Notes: generated from the letters alone by a model not told the origin. Shown: positions 38,087 through 48,388, numbered from the stretch's first letter. The stretch: DNA of 64,000 nt from Arthrobacter terrae (GCF_015708085.1 NZ_JADNYM010000007.1:62001-126000); one strand, 5' to 3'. Numbers and translations: made by a program.

Positions 38087-39607
38087 GTGTCTTCATCCAA
38101 AAAAACCGCAGCCCAGACTCCCGCCCGGGACACCGCTGGATCCTCGGGACAGGAATCCGACGATACTGCAGCCTGGACCGCCGGGCGCGTAGTCATCCAC
38201 TCCGCCAGGGACGTAGCCTCGGCACTCACCCACCGGTCGGGTCCGCAGAAGGGTGCCCTGGCGATTGTGATCCTTGCCCTCGGCGGGATCTTCATGGACG
38301 CGTACGACTTCTCCTCCCTGGCCTTCGGCATCACGCAGATTAAGGGACAATTTGGCCTGGACGGCTTCATGACCGGCCTGGTCAACGCCGCCATCTTCAT
38401 CGGGGCCGTGATGGGCGCCCTGGGCGGCGGCTATCTGGTGGACAGGTTCGGCCGGTACAGGCTTTTCACCGCAGACATGATTTTCTTCGTCATCGCTGCC
38501 CTGGGCTGCGCCTTCTCACCTAATGAGTGGTGGCTGATCTTCTTCCGCATCATCATGGGCATCGGTGTCGGCCTCGACCTCCCGGTGGCGATGGCGTTCC
38601 TGGCCGAATTCTCCCGACTGCGCGGGAAGGGAAACCGGTCCCAACGAGTCAATTCCTGGTCTCCGGCCTGGTACGGAGCCACCGGCATCGGATACCTGAT
38701 CGTCCTGCTGCTGTTCCTGACCCTCCCGGCGGCGCAGTACGGGCACCTCTGGCGGTTCGTCGTCGGCTTCGGTGCCGTCCCGGCACTCGTGGTCCTGATC
38801 GTGCGCCGGCGTTACCTGGCAGAATCCCCGCAATGGCTGGCCAACCAGGGCGATCTCGTTGGCGCCGTGGACATCCTGCGCAGCAAGTACAACGTGGATG
38901 CCGTCTTGGCGCAGAAATCCCAGCTCGACCGAGCCGTGCCGGCGAAGGCGTCTGCCGGCTCCTTCAAAGCGCTGTTCTCTGCGCATTACCGTGTCCGGAC
39001 CCTCGTAGCGCTGGCCGTCAGCGTGTTTTCCACCTTCGGCTACAACGCCGTGGCCTACGGAACCCCGCTGATCATCTCCAGCATGTTTAAACAGGGTCCG
39101 CTCGTCACCATCCTCTCTGCCCTGGTCATCAACTTCGGCTTTGGCGTCGGTGGCGGACTTGTCGGGGTAGGCCTGGTGACGTCGTGGGGAGCCCGAAAGC
39201 TCGCTCTCATAGGTTTCGCTGTCCAGACGGTTTCCCTGCTGATCCTGGCGCTCCTCGGTATCCCCACGGGCGCTCTCATTATCCTCGCGGTCCTCATGCT
39301 GGCCATGTTCATCTTCTTTCAGGCCTTTGGGCCCGGCGCCCAGCTGATGGCTTACGCGACGCTGAGTTACCCGACGTCACTTCGCGGCGTGGGCGTCGGG
39401 TTCAATCAGGCGGTGCTGCGGGCTTTCTCCATCGTCTCGCTGATCGCCTTCCCAGTGCTCGCCGCCTCGATCGGAACCAACGTATTCTGGATCATCGCAC
39501 TCGCTCCGCTGCTTGGCGCATTGTCCGTCGCAGTAGTGAAGTGGGATCCCACCGGCAAGGACGTGGACGCAGAGGAAAGTTATGCAGTAGCCGTCGACGC
39601 CGGCTGA
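38087..39607 (+). CDS. MFS transporter, sugar/organic-acid porter type
   Basis: 506 residues with about 12 membrane helices. Family marks: GIFMDAYDFSSLAFGI in helix 1, GGYLVDRFGRYRLF in loop 2-3, GIGVGLDLPVAMAFLAEF in helix 4 and RRYLAESPQWLANQG in the central loop, the pattern of metabolite:H+ symporters. GTG start at 38087. It follows oleD by 55 bp in the same direction; a link to olefin metabolism is not established. Confidence 0.82.
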   Translation: MSSSKKTAAQTPARDTAGSSGQESDDTAAWTAGRVVIHSARDVASALTHRSGPQKGALAIVILALGGIFMDAYDFSSLAFGITQIKGQFGLDGFMTGLVNAAIFIGAVMGALGGGYLVDRFGRYRLFTADMIFFVIAALGCAFSPNEWWLIFFRIIMGIGVGLDLPVAMAFLAEFSRLRGKGNRSQRVNSWSPAWYGATGIGYLIVLLLFLTLPAAQYGHLWRFVVGFGAVPALVVLIVRRRYLAESPQWLANQGDLVGAVDILRSKYNVDAVLAQKSQLDRAVPAKASAGSFKALFSAHYRVRTLVALAVSVFSTFGYNAVAYGTPLIISSMFKQGPLVTILSALVINFGFGVGGGLVGVGLVTSWGARKLALIGFAVQTVSLLILALLGIPTGALIILAVLMLAMFIFFQAFGPGAQLMAYATLSYPTSLRGVGVGFNQAVLRAFSIVSLIAFPVLAASIGTNVFWIIALAPLLGALSVAVVKWDPTGKDVDAEESYAVAVDAG

Positions 39608-39627
39608 CCCGGTTCGGCCCGGCGGTT

Positions 39628-39682
39628 CCAGCCCCGTCCGCCGGCCAGTCGTTACCAGCGGCCGTTGCGGGGACGGGGCTGG
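39628..39682. terminator. Perfect 12-bp inverted repeat at MFS/mutM convergence
   Basis: CCAGCCCCGTCC (39628-39639) and GGACGGGGCTGG (39671-39682) are exact complements; the right arm lies in the last codons of mutM. No T-run, so terminator activity is only possible. Confidence 0.35.
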
Positions 39683-40599
39683 CAGACCGGACAGCTAAAG
39701 GAGGACCTGTTCATGAACGAGTCCCGGCGGATCCGGGACTGCAGGCCCAAAGCTGCACAGCGCGGGCATGGCTCGCCCTCCCGGCCGTAGGCATTCAGGG
39801 ATCGGGCAAAATAGCCGGACGCTCCATTGACGTTGACGTATAAAGAGTCAAAGCTCGTGCCCCCCGCGTCCAGCGCCATGCCCATGACATCCCGGGCTGC
39901 ATCCACAACCCGCTGGGCGTCGGACCGGCGCAGTGTCTCGGTGGGGCGGGCGTAATGCAGTTTGGCCAGCCACAGGGCTTCATCAGCATAAATATTGCCT
40001 ATGCCGGAGATCAGGCTCTGGTCTAAAAGAGCGCGCTTCAGTCCCGTCTTGCGGGATCGGACTTTTTGGTAGAAAGCTTCCTGTGAAAAGGCGGGGTCCA
40101 ATGGATCACGGCCAATGTGGGCAGCCTCCGCAGCAATCAGCGGCAGGGACAGCAATGACTGCCCGCCCGGGAGTCCGTCCGCCGTCGGAATCAGCGCGGT
40201 GACGAACAACCCGCCGAAGATCCGCTGATCGACAAAGCGCAGTTCCTCCGGCGCATCCGCGGCGTGGGAGAGTCGCAGCCGGACTTTCAGGTGCTTCTCG
40301 TCGGGCTGCGAAGGGTCCTGCATTAACAGCTGTCCGCTCATGCCCAGGTGCGCCATCAGCGCAGTGTGGGGCACGCCGTCGTCGTCCGTCCCATCACTGA
40401 GCGGAAGCCAGAGAAACTTGCCGCGGCGCACCACGTCCAGCACCCTCGCGCCGACTAGGTTGCCACGGAAATCCTCTACGCCGAGGGCGTGGCGTCGGAT
40501 CGAGCGCGGATCCGGCACGTCCACGGCCGTGATGGTCCGACCGGTGACCCAGCGTTCCAGTCCGCGCCGGACCACCTCAACTTCGGGAAGTTCCGGCAC
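39652..40599 (-). CDS. mutM: Formamidopyrimidine-DNA glycosylase MutM (Fpg)
   Basis: Base-excision repair enzyme for 8-oxoguanine. Pro2 (after Met removal the catalytic N-terminal Pro), Glu3 and Lys61 ([10 protein letters not shown]) are present, then the H2TH region ([15 protein letters not shown]) and the C-terminal zinc finger with CPRC...CPVC. 315 residues; GTG start. It follows rnc by 2 bp in the same direction. Confidence 0.94.
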   Translation of the reverse strand: MPELPEVEVVRRGLERWVTGRTITAVDVPDPRSIRRHALGVEDFRGNLVGARVLDVVRRGKFLWLPLSDGTDDDGVPHTALMAHLGMSGQLLMQDPSQPDEKHLKVRLRLSHAADAPEELRFVDQRIFGGLFVTALIPTADGLPGGQSLLSLPLIAAEAAHIGRDPLDPAFSQEAFYQKVRSRKTGLKRALLDQSLISGIGNIYADEALWLAKLHYARPTETLRRSDAQRVVDAARDVMGMALDAGGTSFDSLYVNVNGASGYFARSLNAYGREGEPCPRCAALGLQSRIRRDSFMNRSSFSCPVCQPRPRNGRW

Positions 40600-40601
40600 G
40601 C

Positions 40602-41369
40602 TTAGACGGAGCCGGCAGCGTGGCTGTCGGGGAAACGGGCTGCTAGGACCTTCCAGGCATCGGCGGCGGCTTCCTGCTCGGCTTCCTTCTTCGATTTCCC
40701 CGTGCCGGTGCCATAGTTGACGCCGCCAATCTGGAGGATAGCGCCGAAGGAACGGGCATGGTCCGGGCCTGATCCGTTGACCACGTACTGCACCGTGCCC
40801 AGATGCCGGCTGGCGGCGATCTCCTGGATGTTCGTCTTCCAGTCCGTACCGGCACCAAGAGCGCCGGCATCCAACAGGAGTGGACCCACCAGCCTCATCA
40901 CGAGCTGCCGTGCGGTCTCGAGATCATTGGACAGATAGGTTGCACCGATCAGGGCTTCCATGGTGTCCGCCAGAATTGATGCTTTGTCCTTGCCATTGGT
41001 CAGGCGCTCGCCCGCACCAAGGTAGATGAACTCACCAATACCCAGTTTGCGGCCAAGCACGGCTAGCGCCCGGGTACTGACCACGGCTGAACGCCGCTTG
41101 GCCAAATCCCCTTCGGGCAGGTTCGGGTTGTCCCTGTACAGTGCGTCCGTTACCGAGAATCCCAGAATGGAATCACCGAGAAACTCCAGACGCTCGTTCG
41201 TGGGAATCCCGCCGTTTTCATACGAATAGGAGCGGTGCGTCAGGGCAAGACGAAGCGTCCCGGCGTCGATATCGACGCCGAGACGCTTCAGAAGCTGGTG
41301 GTGAGCAGCCTGCGGTTCAGGCAGAGCCTGGACCTTCTCGCCCGCAGCAGCACCGGCAGGATAGTTCAT
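40602..41369 (-). CDS. rnc: Ribonuclease III
   Basis: Double-strand RNA endonuclease for rRNA and mRNA processing. The signature [13 protein letters not shown], the downstream [12 protein letters not shown] catalytic Asp/Glu region and the C-terminal dsRNA-binding domain ([19 protein letters not shown]) are all visible. 255 residues, ATG at 41369; 11 bp after rpmF. Confidence 0.94.
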   Translation of the reverse strand: MNYPAGAAAGEKVQALPEPQAAHHQLLKRLGVDIDAGTLRLALTHRSYSYENGGIPTNERLEFLGDSILGFSVTDALYRDNPNLPEGDLAKRRSAVVSTRALAVLGRKLGIGEFIYLGAGERLTNGKDKASILADTMEALIGATYLSNDLETARQLVMRLVGPLLLDAGALGAGTDWKTNIQEIAASRHLGTVQYVVNGSGPDHARSFGAILQIGGVNYGTGTGKSKKEAEQEAAADAWKVLAARFPDSHAAGSV

Positions 41370-41380
41370 TGCCCAGGTCT

Positions 41381-41584
41381 TTAGACGTCAGCGACCTTGC
41401 GGCCCTTGTACTCAAGGTACAGCGCGGTTCCGGCTGAGTCGGTAACGACCTTGGCCTGGTGCGGCATGCTGTAGGTCACGCGACCGTTTTCAACGGTCTT
41501 GACCAGGGCGGGAGCAGTGGCTTTCCACTGAGACCGGCGGGCATGTGTATTCGAGCGGGACATTTTCCGCTTGGGAACAGCCAC
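41381..41584 (-). CDS. rpmF: 50S ribosomal protein L32
   Basis: 67-residue L32 starting [21 protein letters not shown]. It lacks the two CxxC pairs of zinc-containing L32, so it is the zinc-free form. GTG start. It sits in the usual DUF177-rpmF-rnc-mutM order. Confidence 0.93.
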   Translation of the reverse strand: MAVPKRKMSRSNTHARRSQWKATAPALVKTVENGRVTYSMPHQAKVVTDSAGTALYLEYKGRKVADV

Positions 41585-41634
41585 GGCTAACTCTTTTCTC
41601 TCTCGACGAACCGGGGTTTTCCCCAGGTTCTAAT

Positions 41635-42201
41635 TCAGTTCGTGATCTGACTGTCTTTGCCGGTTAAGCCTTGTAGGGCAGCCCAGCGAGGGTCCAGGAC
41701 CTCGTGGTGGTGCCCCGGCTCATCCACCAGATGGATTCCGCATTCGGAACACAATCCCTGGCAGTCTTCCCGGCACACCGGCTGGAACGGCAGCGCTGTT
41801 ACCACTGCGTCCCGCAACACCGGTTCAAGATCGATCGCATCGTGCTCGATCCAACGTTGCTCTTCTTCTTCCTCCCCCACGGCGGCACCGTTGTTGGACG
41901 GCTCCCCATAGGAGAAAAGTTCCTGCACATTGACCTCTAGGTCATACGCAAGGGGATCCAGGCAGCGGGCACACTCACCCGTCACTTCGACGGATACGGT
42001 ACCGGATACCAGAATTCCTTCGTGTACGCCCTCCAGCCTCAGATCCAGGTCCATGGTGGACCCTTCCTGAACGCCAATGATCGGCACACCGAAATCCTTC
42101 GGTGTGGCCACACCTTCCTGCAGCGTCCGCATGGTGCCTGCACGCCCAATGTCTTTAACTGAAACGACTAAGGGCGAGCCCTGGTTGAGGCGATTGCCCA
42201 A
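41635..42201 (-). CDS. DUF177 family protein (YceD-like)
   Basis: 188-residue protein of the YceD/DUF177 family that accompanies rpmF; in plants and E. coli its relatives affect 23S rRNA or ribosome assembly. Conserved CxxC pairs: ECARCLDPL, and C-R-E-D-C-Q-G-L-C-S-E-C. The annotated TTG at 42201 has no close ribosome site; an ATT at 42216 in the same frame has AGGAG five bases upstream and may be the true start (MISATKLGNRL). Confidence 0.85.
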   Translation of the reverse strand: MGNRLNQGSPLVVSVKDIGRAGTMRTLQEGVATPKDFGVPIIGVQEGSTMDLDLRLEGVHEGILVSGTVSVEVTGECARCLDPLAYDLEVNVQELFSYGEPSNNGAAVGEEEEEQRWIEHDAIDLEPVLRDAVVTALPFQPVCREDCQGLCSECGIHLVDEPGHHHEVLDPRWAALQGLTGKDSQITN

Positions 42202-42327
42202 CTTGGTTGCGCTAATGAGAACTCCTGTAGAACATATGACCGACGTATCATCTTAGCCCGAAACCGGCGCCGGACCCAAAATACGGTCCCGGGCACGTGG
42301 GAATCCGGTAAAGCGGCCCTCACCAGC

Positions 42328-42828
42328 TTACTGCCCGAAGGCCGTACCGCGGCCAGGCGCGCCAGCGAGCAGCCGGCGAAGTACAGACTTGGGCACATAG
42401 TCTGAGACGTCGCCACCGAGCTTCGCCACTTCCTTGATCAGCGTAGAGGATAAATGCAGGTAACGGCTGTCTCCGGGAAGGAACACCGTTTCCACGCCAT
42501 TGAGCTGCCGGTTCATGGTCGCCATCGGCAGTTCATAGTCGAAGTCCGACGACGAGCGCAGGCCTTTGACAATGGTGGAGGCCCCACGGTCACGGCAGTA
42601 CTGCGCCAGCAGCCCCTCCCCCATCGGTTCAATAATGATGCCGCGAAGGGCGGCGAACGTCTCACTGGCCATTTGCAGCCGCTCGTCCAGCGTAAAGCGA
42701 TACTTCTTCGCATAATTGGTCGAGACGGCGACAATTATCTCGTCAAAAAGACCCGAGGCACGTGCAATAACTTCAAGATGACCGTTATGGATGGGGTCAA
42801 AGGAGCCTGGACATACTGCGCGTCGCAT
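42328..42828 (-). CDS. coaD: Phosphopantetheine adenylyltransferase
   Basis: Penultimate enzyme of CoA biosynthesis, 166 residues. The nucleotidyltransferase HxGH variant is PGSFDPIHNGHLEV, with the ISSTxxR-type motif as LSSTLIKEVAKLGG and KGLRSSSDFDYE for substrate binding. ATG at 42828. It normally follows rsmD; here rsmD is 7 kb away, separated by plus-strand genes. Confidence 0.94.
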   Translation of the reverse strand: MRRAVCPGSFDPIHNGHLEVIARASGLFDEIIVAVSTNYAKKYRFTLDERLQMASETFAALRGIIIEPMGEGLLAQYCRDRGASTIVKGLRSSSDFDYELPMATMNRQLNGVETVFLPGDSRYLHLSSTLIKEVAKLGGDVSDYVPKSVLRRLLAGAPGRGTAFGQ

Positions 42829-42957
42829 ACCCTCGAATCTAGCTCATCAAGGTGTCATGAGCATGCCGGACGCGCAGCGATACGATGGAATGACACCGCA
42901 AGGACGATGCATTATGGCCTGCAGCATAACCGTGCAACACGAAATCGAGGACCGAGT

Positions 42958-44154
42958 ATGAGCGCACCGTGGCAACGAACGGCCCAGGGCGCCAATCTGC
43001 TGGGGGCTGACGGATCCTTGGGCGTGACCATTTTCGAGGAAATAACCAACCTGGCGCAGCAAACCGGCGCGATCAACCTGGGCCAGGGCTTCCCCGACGA
43101 GGATGGACCGGCGTCCATCAAGGAGGCAGCCCGGGCTGCCATCGCCGCCGGAGCTAATCAGTACGCACCGGGCAAGGGCACGCTGGAGCTGCGCACCGCC
43201 ATTGCCGCTCATCAGGAGCGCTTTTATGGCCTTCTGCCGGATCCGGAGACGGAGATCATTGTCACCACAGGGGCCACGGAAGCGATCGCGGCCACCCTAC
43301 TGGCACTGACCGGACCCGGGGATGAGGTACTCACCTTCGAGCCGTTCTACGACTCCTATGGTGCGGTCATCGGTCTTTCCGGAGCGGTGCACAGCACGGT
43401 CCCACTGCTGGCGCCGGACTTTCAGCCCGATCTGACCGCCTTGGAAGCGGCCTTCACGGAGCGGACCAAGGTCGTTCTGATAAATAACCCGCACAATCCC
43501 ACCGGAGCGGTTTTCCCGCGTGAAGTGCTGAGCAGAATCGTGGCGCTGGCGGAAAAGTTCGACGCCGTCATCGTCACCGATGAGGTCTACGAGCACCTCA
43601 CCTTCGGACCTAAACACATTCCCATCGCCACGCTGCCCGGGGCGGCCGAGCGCACCCTGACCATTTCGTCCGCCGGCAAGACTTTTTCCTTTACCGGCTG
43701 GAAAATCGGCTGGCTTAGCGGGCCGGCCCAGCTGGTCGCCGCCGTCCGCACCGTCAAACAGTTCCTCAGCTACAGCTCCGGAACACCCTTCCAAAACGCG
43801 ATAGCCGGCGGATTGGGCCTTGGCGACGATTTCTATCAAGGTATTGCTGCCGATCTGGCCGATAAGCGGGACGTCCTCAGCAACGGGCTGCAGAAGGCAG
43901 GGCTCAAAGTCCTGCCCTCGCAGGGCACCTACTTCGTCCTCGCGGATACCGCTGCCCTCGGCATCACAGACGCCACTGCCCTCGCGAGGCGGCTGCCAGC
44001 GTTGATCGGCGTCGCGGCTATCCCCGTTCCGGTTTTCTGCCATGCCGACGGTGCAGAACGCACCAAGTCCCTCCTCCGCTTTGCGTACTGCAAGAAAATT
44101 CCGGTGCTGGAAGAAGCGGCGGCCAGGCTGTCCACGTTGCAGGAGCGGCTCTAA
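42958..44154 (+). CDS. Class I aminotransferase (kynurenine/methionine aminotransferase-like)
   Basis: 398-residue fold-type I PLP enzyme. PLP lysine is Lys241 in SSAGKTFSFTGWKIGW, with NNPHNPTG (Asn180), TDEVYEHL (Asp208, Tyr211) and the C-terminal LLRFAYCK arginine. It resembles the KAT/MtnE/DapC group; substrate not decided. ATG at 42958; the longer frame upstream is antisense to coaD. It is followed 3 bp later by a spermidine-synthase-like gene. Confidence 0.88.
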   Translation: MSAPWQRTAQGANLLGADGSLGVTIFEEITNLAQQTGAINLGQGFPDEDGPASIKEAARAAIAAGANQYAPGKGTLELRTAIAAHQERFYGLLPDPETEIIVTTGATEAIAATLLALTGPGDEVLTFEPFYDSYGAVIGLSGAVHSTVPLLAPDFQPDLTALEAAFTERTKVVLINNPHNPTGAVFPREVLSRIVALAEKFDAVIVTDEVYEHLTFGPKHIPIATLPGAAERTLTISSAGKTFSFTGWKIGWLSGPAQLVAAVRTVKQFLSYSSGTPFQNAIAGGLGLGDDFYQGIAADLADKRDVLSNGLQKAGLKVLPSQGTYFVLADTAALGITDATALARRLPALIGVAAIPVPVFCHADGAERTKSLLRFAYCKKIPVLEEAAARLSTLQERL

Positions 44155-44157
44155 GGC

Positions 44158-45072
44158 GTGGCGGGCAATTCACGGTATCTGCGCACCACGGGGCAGCACG
44201 CCACAATCGCTCCCGATGGATGGACGGACGGGGCATTTGTCCTGAGCATCGCAGGAGCAGAGCAGTCGCACGTCAACCTGGCCAGGCCGGAAGAAATCTT
44301 TTACGAGTACCTGCGCCGAATCGCGCACGTGGTAGATCTGGTCGCTCCAGGCGGCCGGCCGATTTCAGCTTTGCATCTGGGCGCTGGCGCCCTCACCCTG
44401 GCGCGCTACATTCAGCGGACCCGACCGGGGTCGGTGCAGCACGCGGTCGAACTGGAACGGGAGCTTCTGGACTACGTGCTCCAGCAGCTCCCGCTCCCCG
44501 CCGGCAGCATACTGACCACGCACATCGGCGACGCGCGCGAAGTGCTGAACCAGCTGGAGCCGGATCTTAGCTTCGACGTGATTGTCCTGGATATCTTTTC
44601 CGGCCCGGAGGCGCCGGAGCACATTGCCTGCACCGGGTTCTATCAGGAAGCGATCGCCCGGCTGGCGCCTGCGGGTGTGCTGGTTGTCAACGTCGGTGAC
44701 GAACCCGCGCTGACCTTGGTACGCAGTCAGGTCCGTGCGCTGCGCCGCGCAATAGCGGACAGACGAACCGGCATCCCCGCCTCCTCCGGTGCCCCGGCCG
44801 CCCCTGGCGCCCCGGAATCACCAATCGTCCTGGACGCCGGCGTCATCCAGGCAAGCGGGTGGGCGAACTTCGGCGGCGGCGAGGTGGCTGCCGTTGCCGA
44901 GACGGGAATGTTTGCCGGGCGCTACCCCGGAAACATTATTCTCATCGGCACTACCGGCCGATGGCCTTCCACCTGGACTGCTGAACTGACTGCTCGAGGA
45001 CCTCACCCCGCAACGGTTCTAACCGGCGTCGACCTGGATTCCATTGCCGGCGGAGCCCCGTTCAACGGCTAG
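44158..45072 (+). CDS. Spermidine synthase-like methyltransferase-fold protein
   Basis: 304 residues with the Rossmann pattern of the spermidine-synthase superfamily: LHLGAGALTLARYIQ, acidic HAVELERELLDY, IGDAREVLNQL and FDVIVLDIFSG. It lacks the membrane helices of fused synthases. An Ala/Pro/Ser insert (SSGAPAAPGAPESP) near 203-217 is low complexity. GTG start. Substrate is unknown; it might not make spermidine at all. Confidence 0.75.
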   Translation: MAGNSRYLRTTGQHATIAPDGWTDGAFVLSIAGAEQSHVNLARPEEIFYEYLRRIAHVVDLVAPGGRPISALHLGAGALTLARYIQRTRPGSVQHAVELERELLDYVLQQLPLPAGSILTTHIGDAREVLNQLEPDLSFDVIVLDIFSGPEAPEHIACTGFYQEAIARLAPAGVLVVNVGDEPALTLVRSQVRALRRAIADRRTGIPASSGAPAAPGAPESPIVLDAGVIQASGWANFGGGEVAAVAETGMFAGRYPGNIILIGTTGRWPSTWTAELTARGPHPATVLTGVDLDSIAGGAPFNG

Positions 45073-45145
45073 TTTACGGCTGGATTTCGACTACATCACG
45101 ACCAGATACCGACCAGATCACGGCTAGTGCATCGCTAGTTCGCGG

Positions 45146-46729
45146 CTAGATCCCGGTCATGCGCCGTGCCTCGCACAGCGCTTGAGGCGTTTCGGTGCTG
45201 CTGTGCTGCGTGCTGCTGTTCGGCTGCGGTTGAGAGCTGATACCCGAAGCTGTCCGGAAATCGGCGTCGGAATTAGCGTTTGCTTCGGAAACCGGATCGG
45301 CTGTGATGGACGGCAGGGTTTCCGGTGCTCCGGGCCGGGGCGGGTTGAAGTAGGTATTGCGCCGGGGCGTTCGGGAGGGGTCAATTTCCGGCGGTGCGAG
45401 CCAATAGGGGATGCCTTGTTTCATCAGGATTTTCCACAGGCCTTCGTGAACGAGATGGTGATCGTAAGTGCACACCAACGCTCCCTCCTGGACACTGGTA
45501 GGACCATTGTTTTCCCAGAATTTCACATGGTGACATTCGGTCCAGGCCGCTGGCATCGTACAGCCCGGTCGGGTGCACCCTTTGTCCCGCGCGATCAGAG
45601 CCAGCCGCTGAGCCTTGGTATGCAGCCGCCGCGCCCGACCCTGATTGAGGACTTCCCCTGCCCCGCCGAGTACGACGGGGATTAGGTCCGCGTTGCAGGC
45701 CAGCTCACGCACGTTTTCGGCCGAGACTGCGCCGGAGAACATGAACTGTCCGGCACGCCGTTTTACGGCCAGTTTGTCGAAAAGCTCCTGATAGTCGACG
45801 GTAACCAGCACCTGGGGCCGGTTACCACCCGTCTCCGGCAGTTCCCCGGCACGCAGCGCGATCCCGCACGCGCCGGTCAGAGCATCAATGAGTTTTTGCG
45901 GCCGGGTCCGTTGGTCCATGGCCTTTTGTTCAAGGGACTGCGTGCGCGGGTTCGTCCCGGTGTTCATCGTTGTCAGCAGGACCTCGTATTGGGGCTGGGT
46001 TGCGAAGATCTCCAGATGGTGCAGGCCCCGGTACATTCCGTGATCGTGGACGCCTTGCCGCAGCGCGATTTCTTCGGCGGATGGTTCGCCGGCCTGGTGA
46101 TCAATCTGCAGTTCCCGCTCTCTGGCGTCCCGTGCCAAGGTGTCCGGGTCGGTGACCCGGGCCCGAGCGGCCAGAGCCGTTTCCATTCCAGCCAGCTGCT
46201 CCGGGCTCGCTTTGACCCGCACGGTGTTAAGCGCCCGCACGGCCAGATTCAAAGTCTCCTGCGATATCGTGCCATCGGCAGCAGCTCCGCCAAGGACGGG
46301 GTATACCGGAACTGCCGGTCCCCCGTCGGGTGACCAGCCCGGCAGCAGATCCCGGCCCAGGAGAACCCGGCGGTTCGCGGCTGTACGGGAAATCCGCAGC
46401 CGGTCGATCAGCAGGTCCTGGACCCGCCGATACGGCGATTTCCTTCCCATCGGGGCATCCCAGACAAACTTCGTGTCGATGCCGCCTGTTGCAACCAGGT
46501 TTTGCGTATCAATGGCGTGAGCTGCAGTGACTTGGTTGACCTCGATTAGACGGGAGAACTCTTCGATCAGCTCCGCCGCTGCCAGCAAGGGCGCTTTGTT
46601 CAGCAGCGGTGCGGCTGCTGCGAAGGAGGTGGTGAATGACGCAAGCACGGTCAGGGCTACCTGCGCCTCCGCGATACCCACCGCACCGGCGACGCCGGGA
46701 AGGCCCACCATTTCTCCTTCTGTTCCCAT
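45146..46729 (-). CDS. HNH endonuclease / DUF222 (13E12 repeat) protein
   Basis: About 527 residues. The N-terminal DUF222 region (about 20-330) is followed by an HNH nuclease core: CTRPGCTMPAAWTECHHVKFW, then NNGPTS and LVCTYDHHLVHEG. These proteins are numerous and variably present in actinobacteria and mycobacteria, with unclear roles, possibly mobile. I chose ATG 46729 (MGTEGEM); a closer start near 46711 is possible, and the frame runs to 46846. Confidence 0.83.
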   Translation of the reverse strand: MGTEGEMVGLPGVAGAVGIAEAQVALTVLASFTTSFAAAAPLLNKAPLLAAAELIEEFSRLIEVNQVTAAHAIDTQNLVATGGIDTKFVWDAPMGRKSPYRRVQDLLIDRLRISRTAANRRVLLGRDLLPGWSPDGGPAVPVYPVLGGAAADGTISQETLNLAVRALNTVRVKASPEQLAGMETALAARARVTDPDTLARDARERELQIDHQAGEPSAEEIALRQGVHDHGMYRGLHHLEIFATQPQYEVLLTTMNTGTNPRTQSLEQKAMDQRTRPQKLIDALTGACGIALRAGELPETGGNRPQVLVTVDYQELFDKLAVKRRAGQFMFSGAVSAENVRELACNADLIPVVLGGAGEVLNQGRARRLHTKAQRLALIARDKGCTRPGCTMPAAWTECHHVKFWENNGPTSVQEGALVCTYDHHLVHEGLWKILMKQGIPYWLAPPEIDPSRTPRRNTYFNPPRPGAPETLPSITADPVSEANANSDADFRTASGISSQPQPNSSTQHSSTETPQALCEARRMTGI

Positions 46730-46966
46730 GCCATCAACACTAGGTACACACACCGCCACTTTCAGCAGACACCGAGCGAATGTGGATGCGTGAACGCCGG
46801 ACCCCGCCTGTGCAGGAACAGAAGGCCCGAAAGCCACGCTGCGCACCCTAAAGCGCGTTGTGGGTAACTCCAGCCGGTTCTGTAGTGCGCCACCAGCGGA
46901 TCGTGGCCGTGCAAAGCCCGGTAGACTCTGAAGGCTTTACCTACAACGACTTCCCTGGGGAACCAC

Positions 46967-48112
46967 ATGCTTAAGCTGATGCCGATCTATGGCACGCGTC
47001 CGGAAGCCATCAAAATGGCTCCGATCATTATAGCCATCCAGGCGTCCACACAGTTCGACTGCGTAGTCACGGTGACTGGCCAGCACCGGGAAATGCTGGA
47101 CCAGGTCAACGAACTCTTCGGCATCGCCCCGGACCACGACCTGAACATCATCGCGCCCCGGCAGACCCTGAACTCAATCATGGCCAAAACCATCACTGGG
47201 CTGGACGCCTTGTTTGAAGCCGATGCACCCGACGCCGTCATTGTTCAAGGTGACACCACCACCTCCACGGCGGCGGCCATCGCGGCGTTCTACCGCGGTA
47301 TCCCGGTCGTCCATGTCGAAGCAGGCCTGCGCAGCGGGGACCTCTTCTCCCCGTTCCCCGAAGAGGGCAACCGGAAAATCTCCAGCCACATTTCCAGCCT
47401 CCATCTGGCCCCGACATCGGTCAGTAAAGCCAACCTGCTCCGGGAGAACATCAACCCCGAGGACATCGCCGTCACCGGGAACACCGTCATCGACGCACTG
47501 CTGGAAACCGTCGAGAAGAACGTACCCTTCCAGGACCGGGCCCTGCAGGATCTGGCCGAGGCCGGCAAGGAAATCCTGCTGGTGACCACGCATCGGCGGG
47601 AAAATCAGGGCAACACCATGGACGGGATCGGCCGCGCCCTGGCCCGCATCGCCGACGCTCACCCGGAGGTGACCATCGTCCTGCCGGTGCATAAGAACCC
47701 AGCCGTCCGCGAAGCCGTCCTCCCGGCCATCACCGGCAAGCCGAACGTAGTCATCACCGAACCCCTTGGCTATGGTGAATTCACCCGGCTGCTGTCCCTG
47801 GCCCACGTGGTTCTCACCGATTCCGGCGGCGTCCAGGAAGAAGCCCCCAGCCTCGGCAAACCCGTGCTGGTAATGCGGAACAACACCGAACGCCCCGAAG
47901 CGGTCTCCGCCGGCACCGTAAAACTGATCGGCACGGATGAATCCGTCATCGTCCAGGAGGTCACCACCTTGCTCAATGACCCGACAGCCTATTCGGCGAT
48001 GGCCAACGCCGTGAACCCCTACGGCGACGGCGACGCCGCAGCCCGCTGCATCGCGGCCATCGCCCAACTCCTCAACGTAGGCACCCGACTCCCTGACTTC
48101 AACAACAGCTGA
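46967..48112 (+). CDS. wecB: UDP-N-acetylglucosamine 2-epimerase, copy 1
   Basis: 381-residue non-hydrolysing epimerase, UDP-GlcNAc to UDP-ManNAc, for cell-wall polysaccharide. Family marks: YGTRPEAIKMAP (Arg11, Lys16), QGDTTTS (Asp96), VHVEAGLRSGD (Glu118), FPEEGNRK (Glu132), THRREN and DSGGVQEEAPSLGKPVLVMR. It is almost identical to the gene at 57034. Residue 22 is Ile here and Lys in copy 2; the last codons also differ. Stands alone between HNH and GH79-like genes. Confidence 0.93.
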   Translation: MLKLMPIYGTRPEAIKMAPIIIAIQASTQFDCVVTVTGQHREMLDQVNELFGIAPDHDLNIIAPRQTLNSIMAKTITGLDALFEADAPDAVIVQGDTTTSTAAAIAAFYRGIPVVHVEAGLRSGDLFSPFPEEGNRKISSHISSLHLAPTSVSKANLLRENINPEDIAVTGNTVIDALLETVEKNVPFQDRALQDLAEAGKEILLVTTHRRENQGNTMDGIGRALARIADAHPEVTIVLPVHKNPAVREAVLPAITGKPNVVITEPLGYGEFTRLLSLAHVVLTDSGGVQEEAPSLGKPVLVMRNNTERPEAVSAGTVKLIGTDESVIVQEVTTLLNDPTAYSAMANAVNPYGDGDAAARCIAAIAQLLNVGTRLPDFNNS

Positions 48113-48114
48113 AC

Positions 48115-48200
48115 GACGACGACGGCCGGGGAGCACGCCGTGCGGCGAACGACGACGACGGAACGCCGGGGAGCACGACGGCGGCGAACGACTATGGGGA
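48115..48200. repeat. Imperfect about 38-bp duplication after wecB copy 1
   Basis: GA-rich units of the form gaacgacgacgacgg-cggggagcacg occur twice to three times in the 276-bp spacer before the glycosidase gene. No gene in this spacer. Confidence 0.6.
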
Positions 48201-48388
48201 CGGCAGCGGTAACCCCAGCGGGAACCGCAACGGGACGCCGGCTGCGACGGCACGTCCTGTGCCTCGGTCAGCTCGGATAGAATCAAGACAAATCCATTCC
48301 TCTCAGCTGTCGAAGCTGACATGCCATTTCGCCCGTGGAGACGGGTATTGACGTATGTATCCCCTTCCGCAACTAACCTCGGAGAAAT

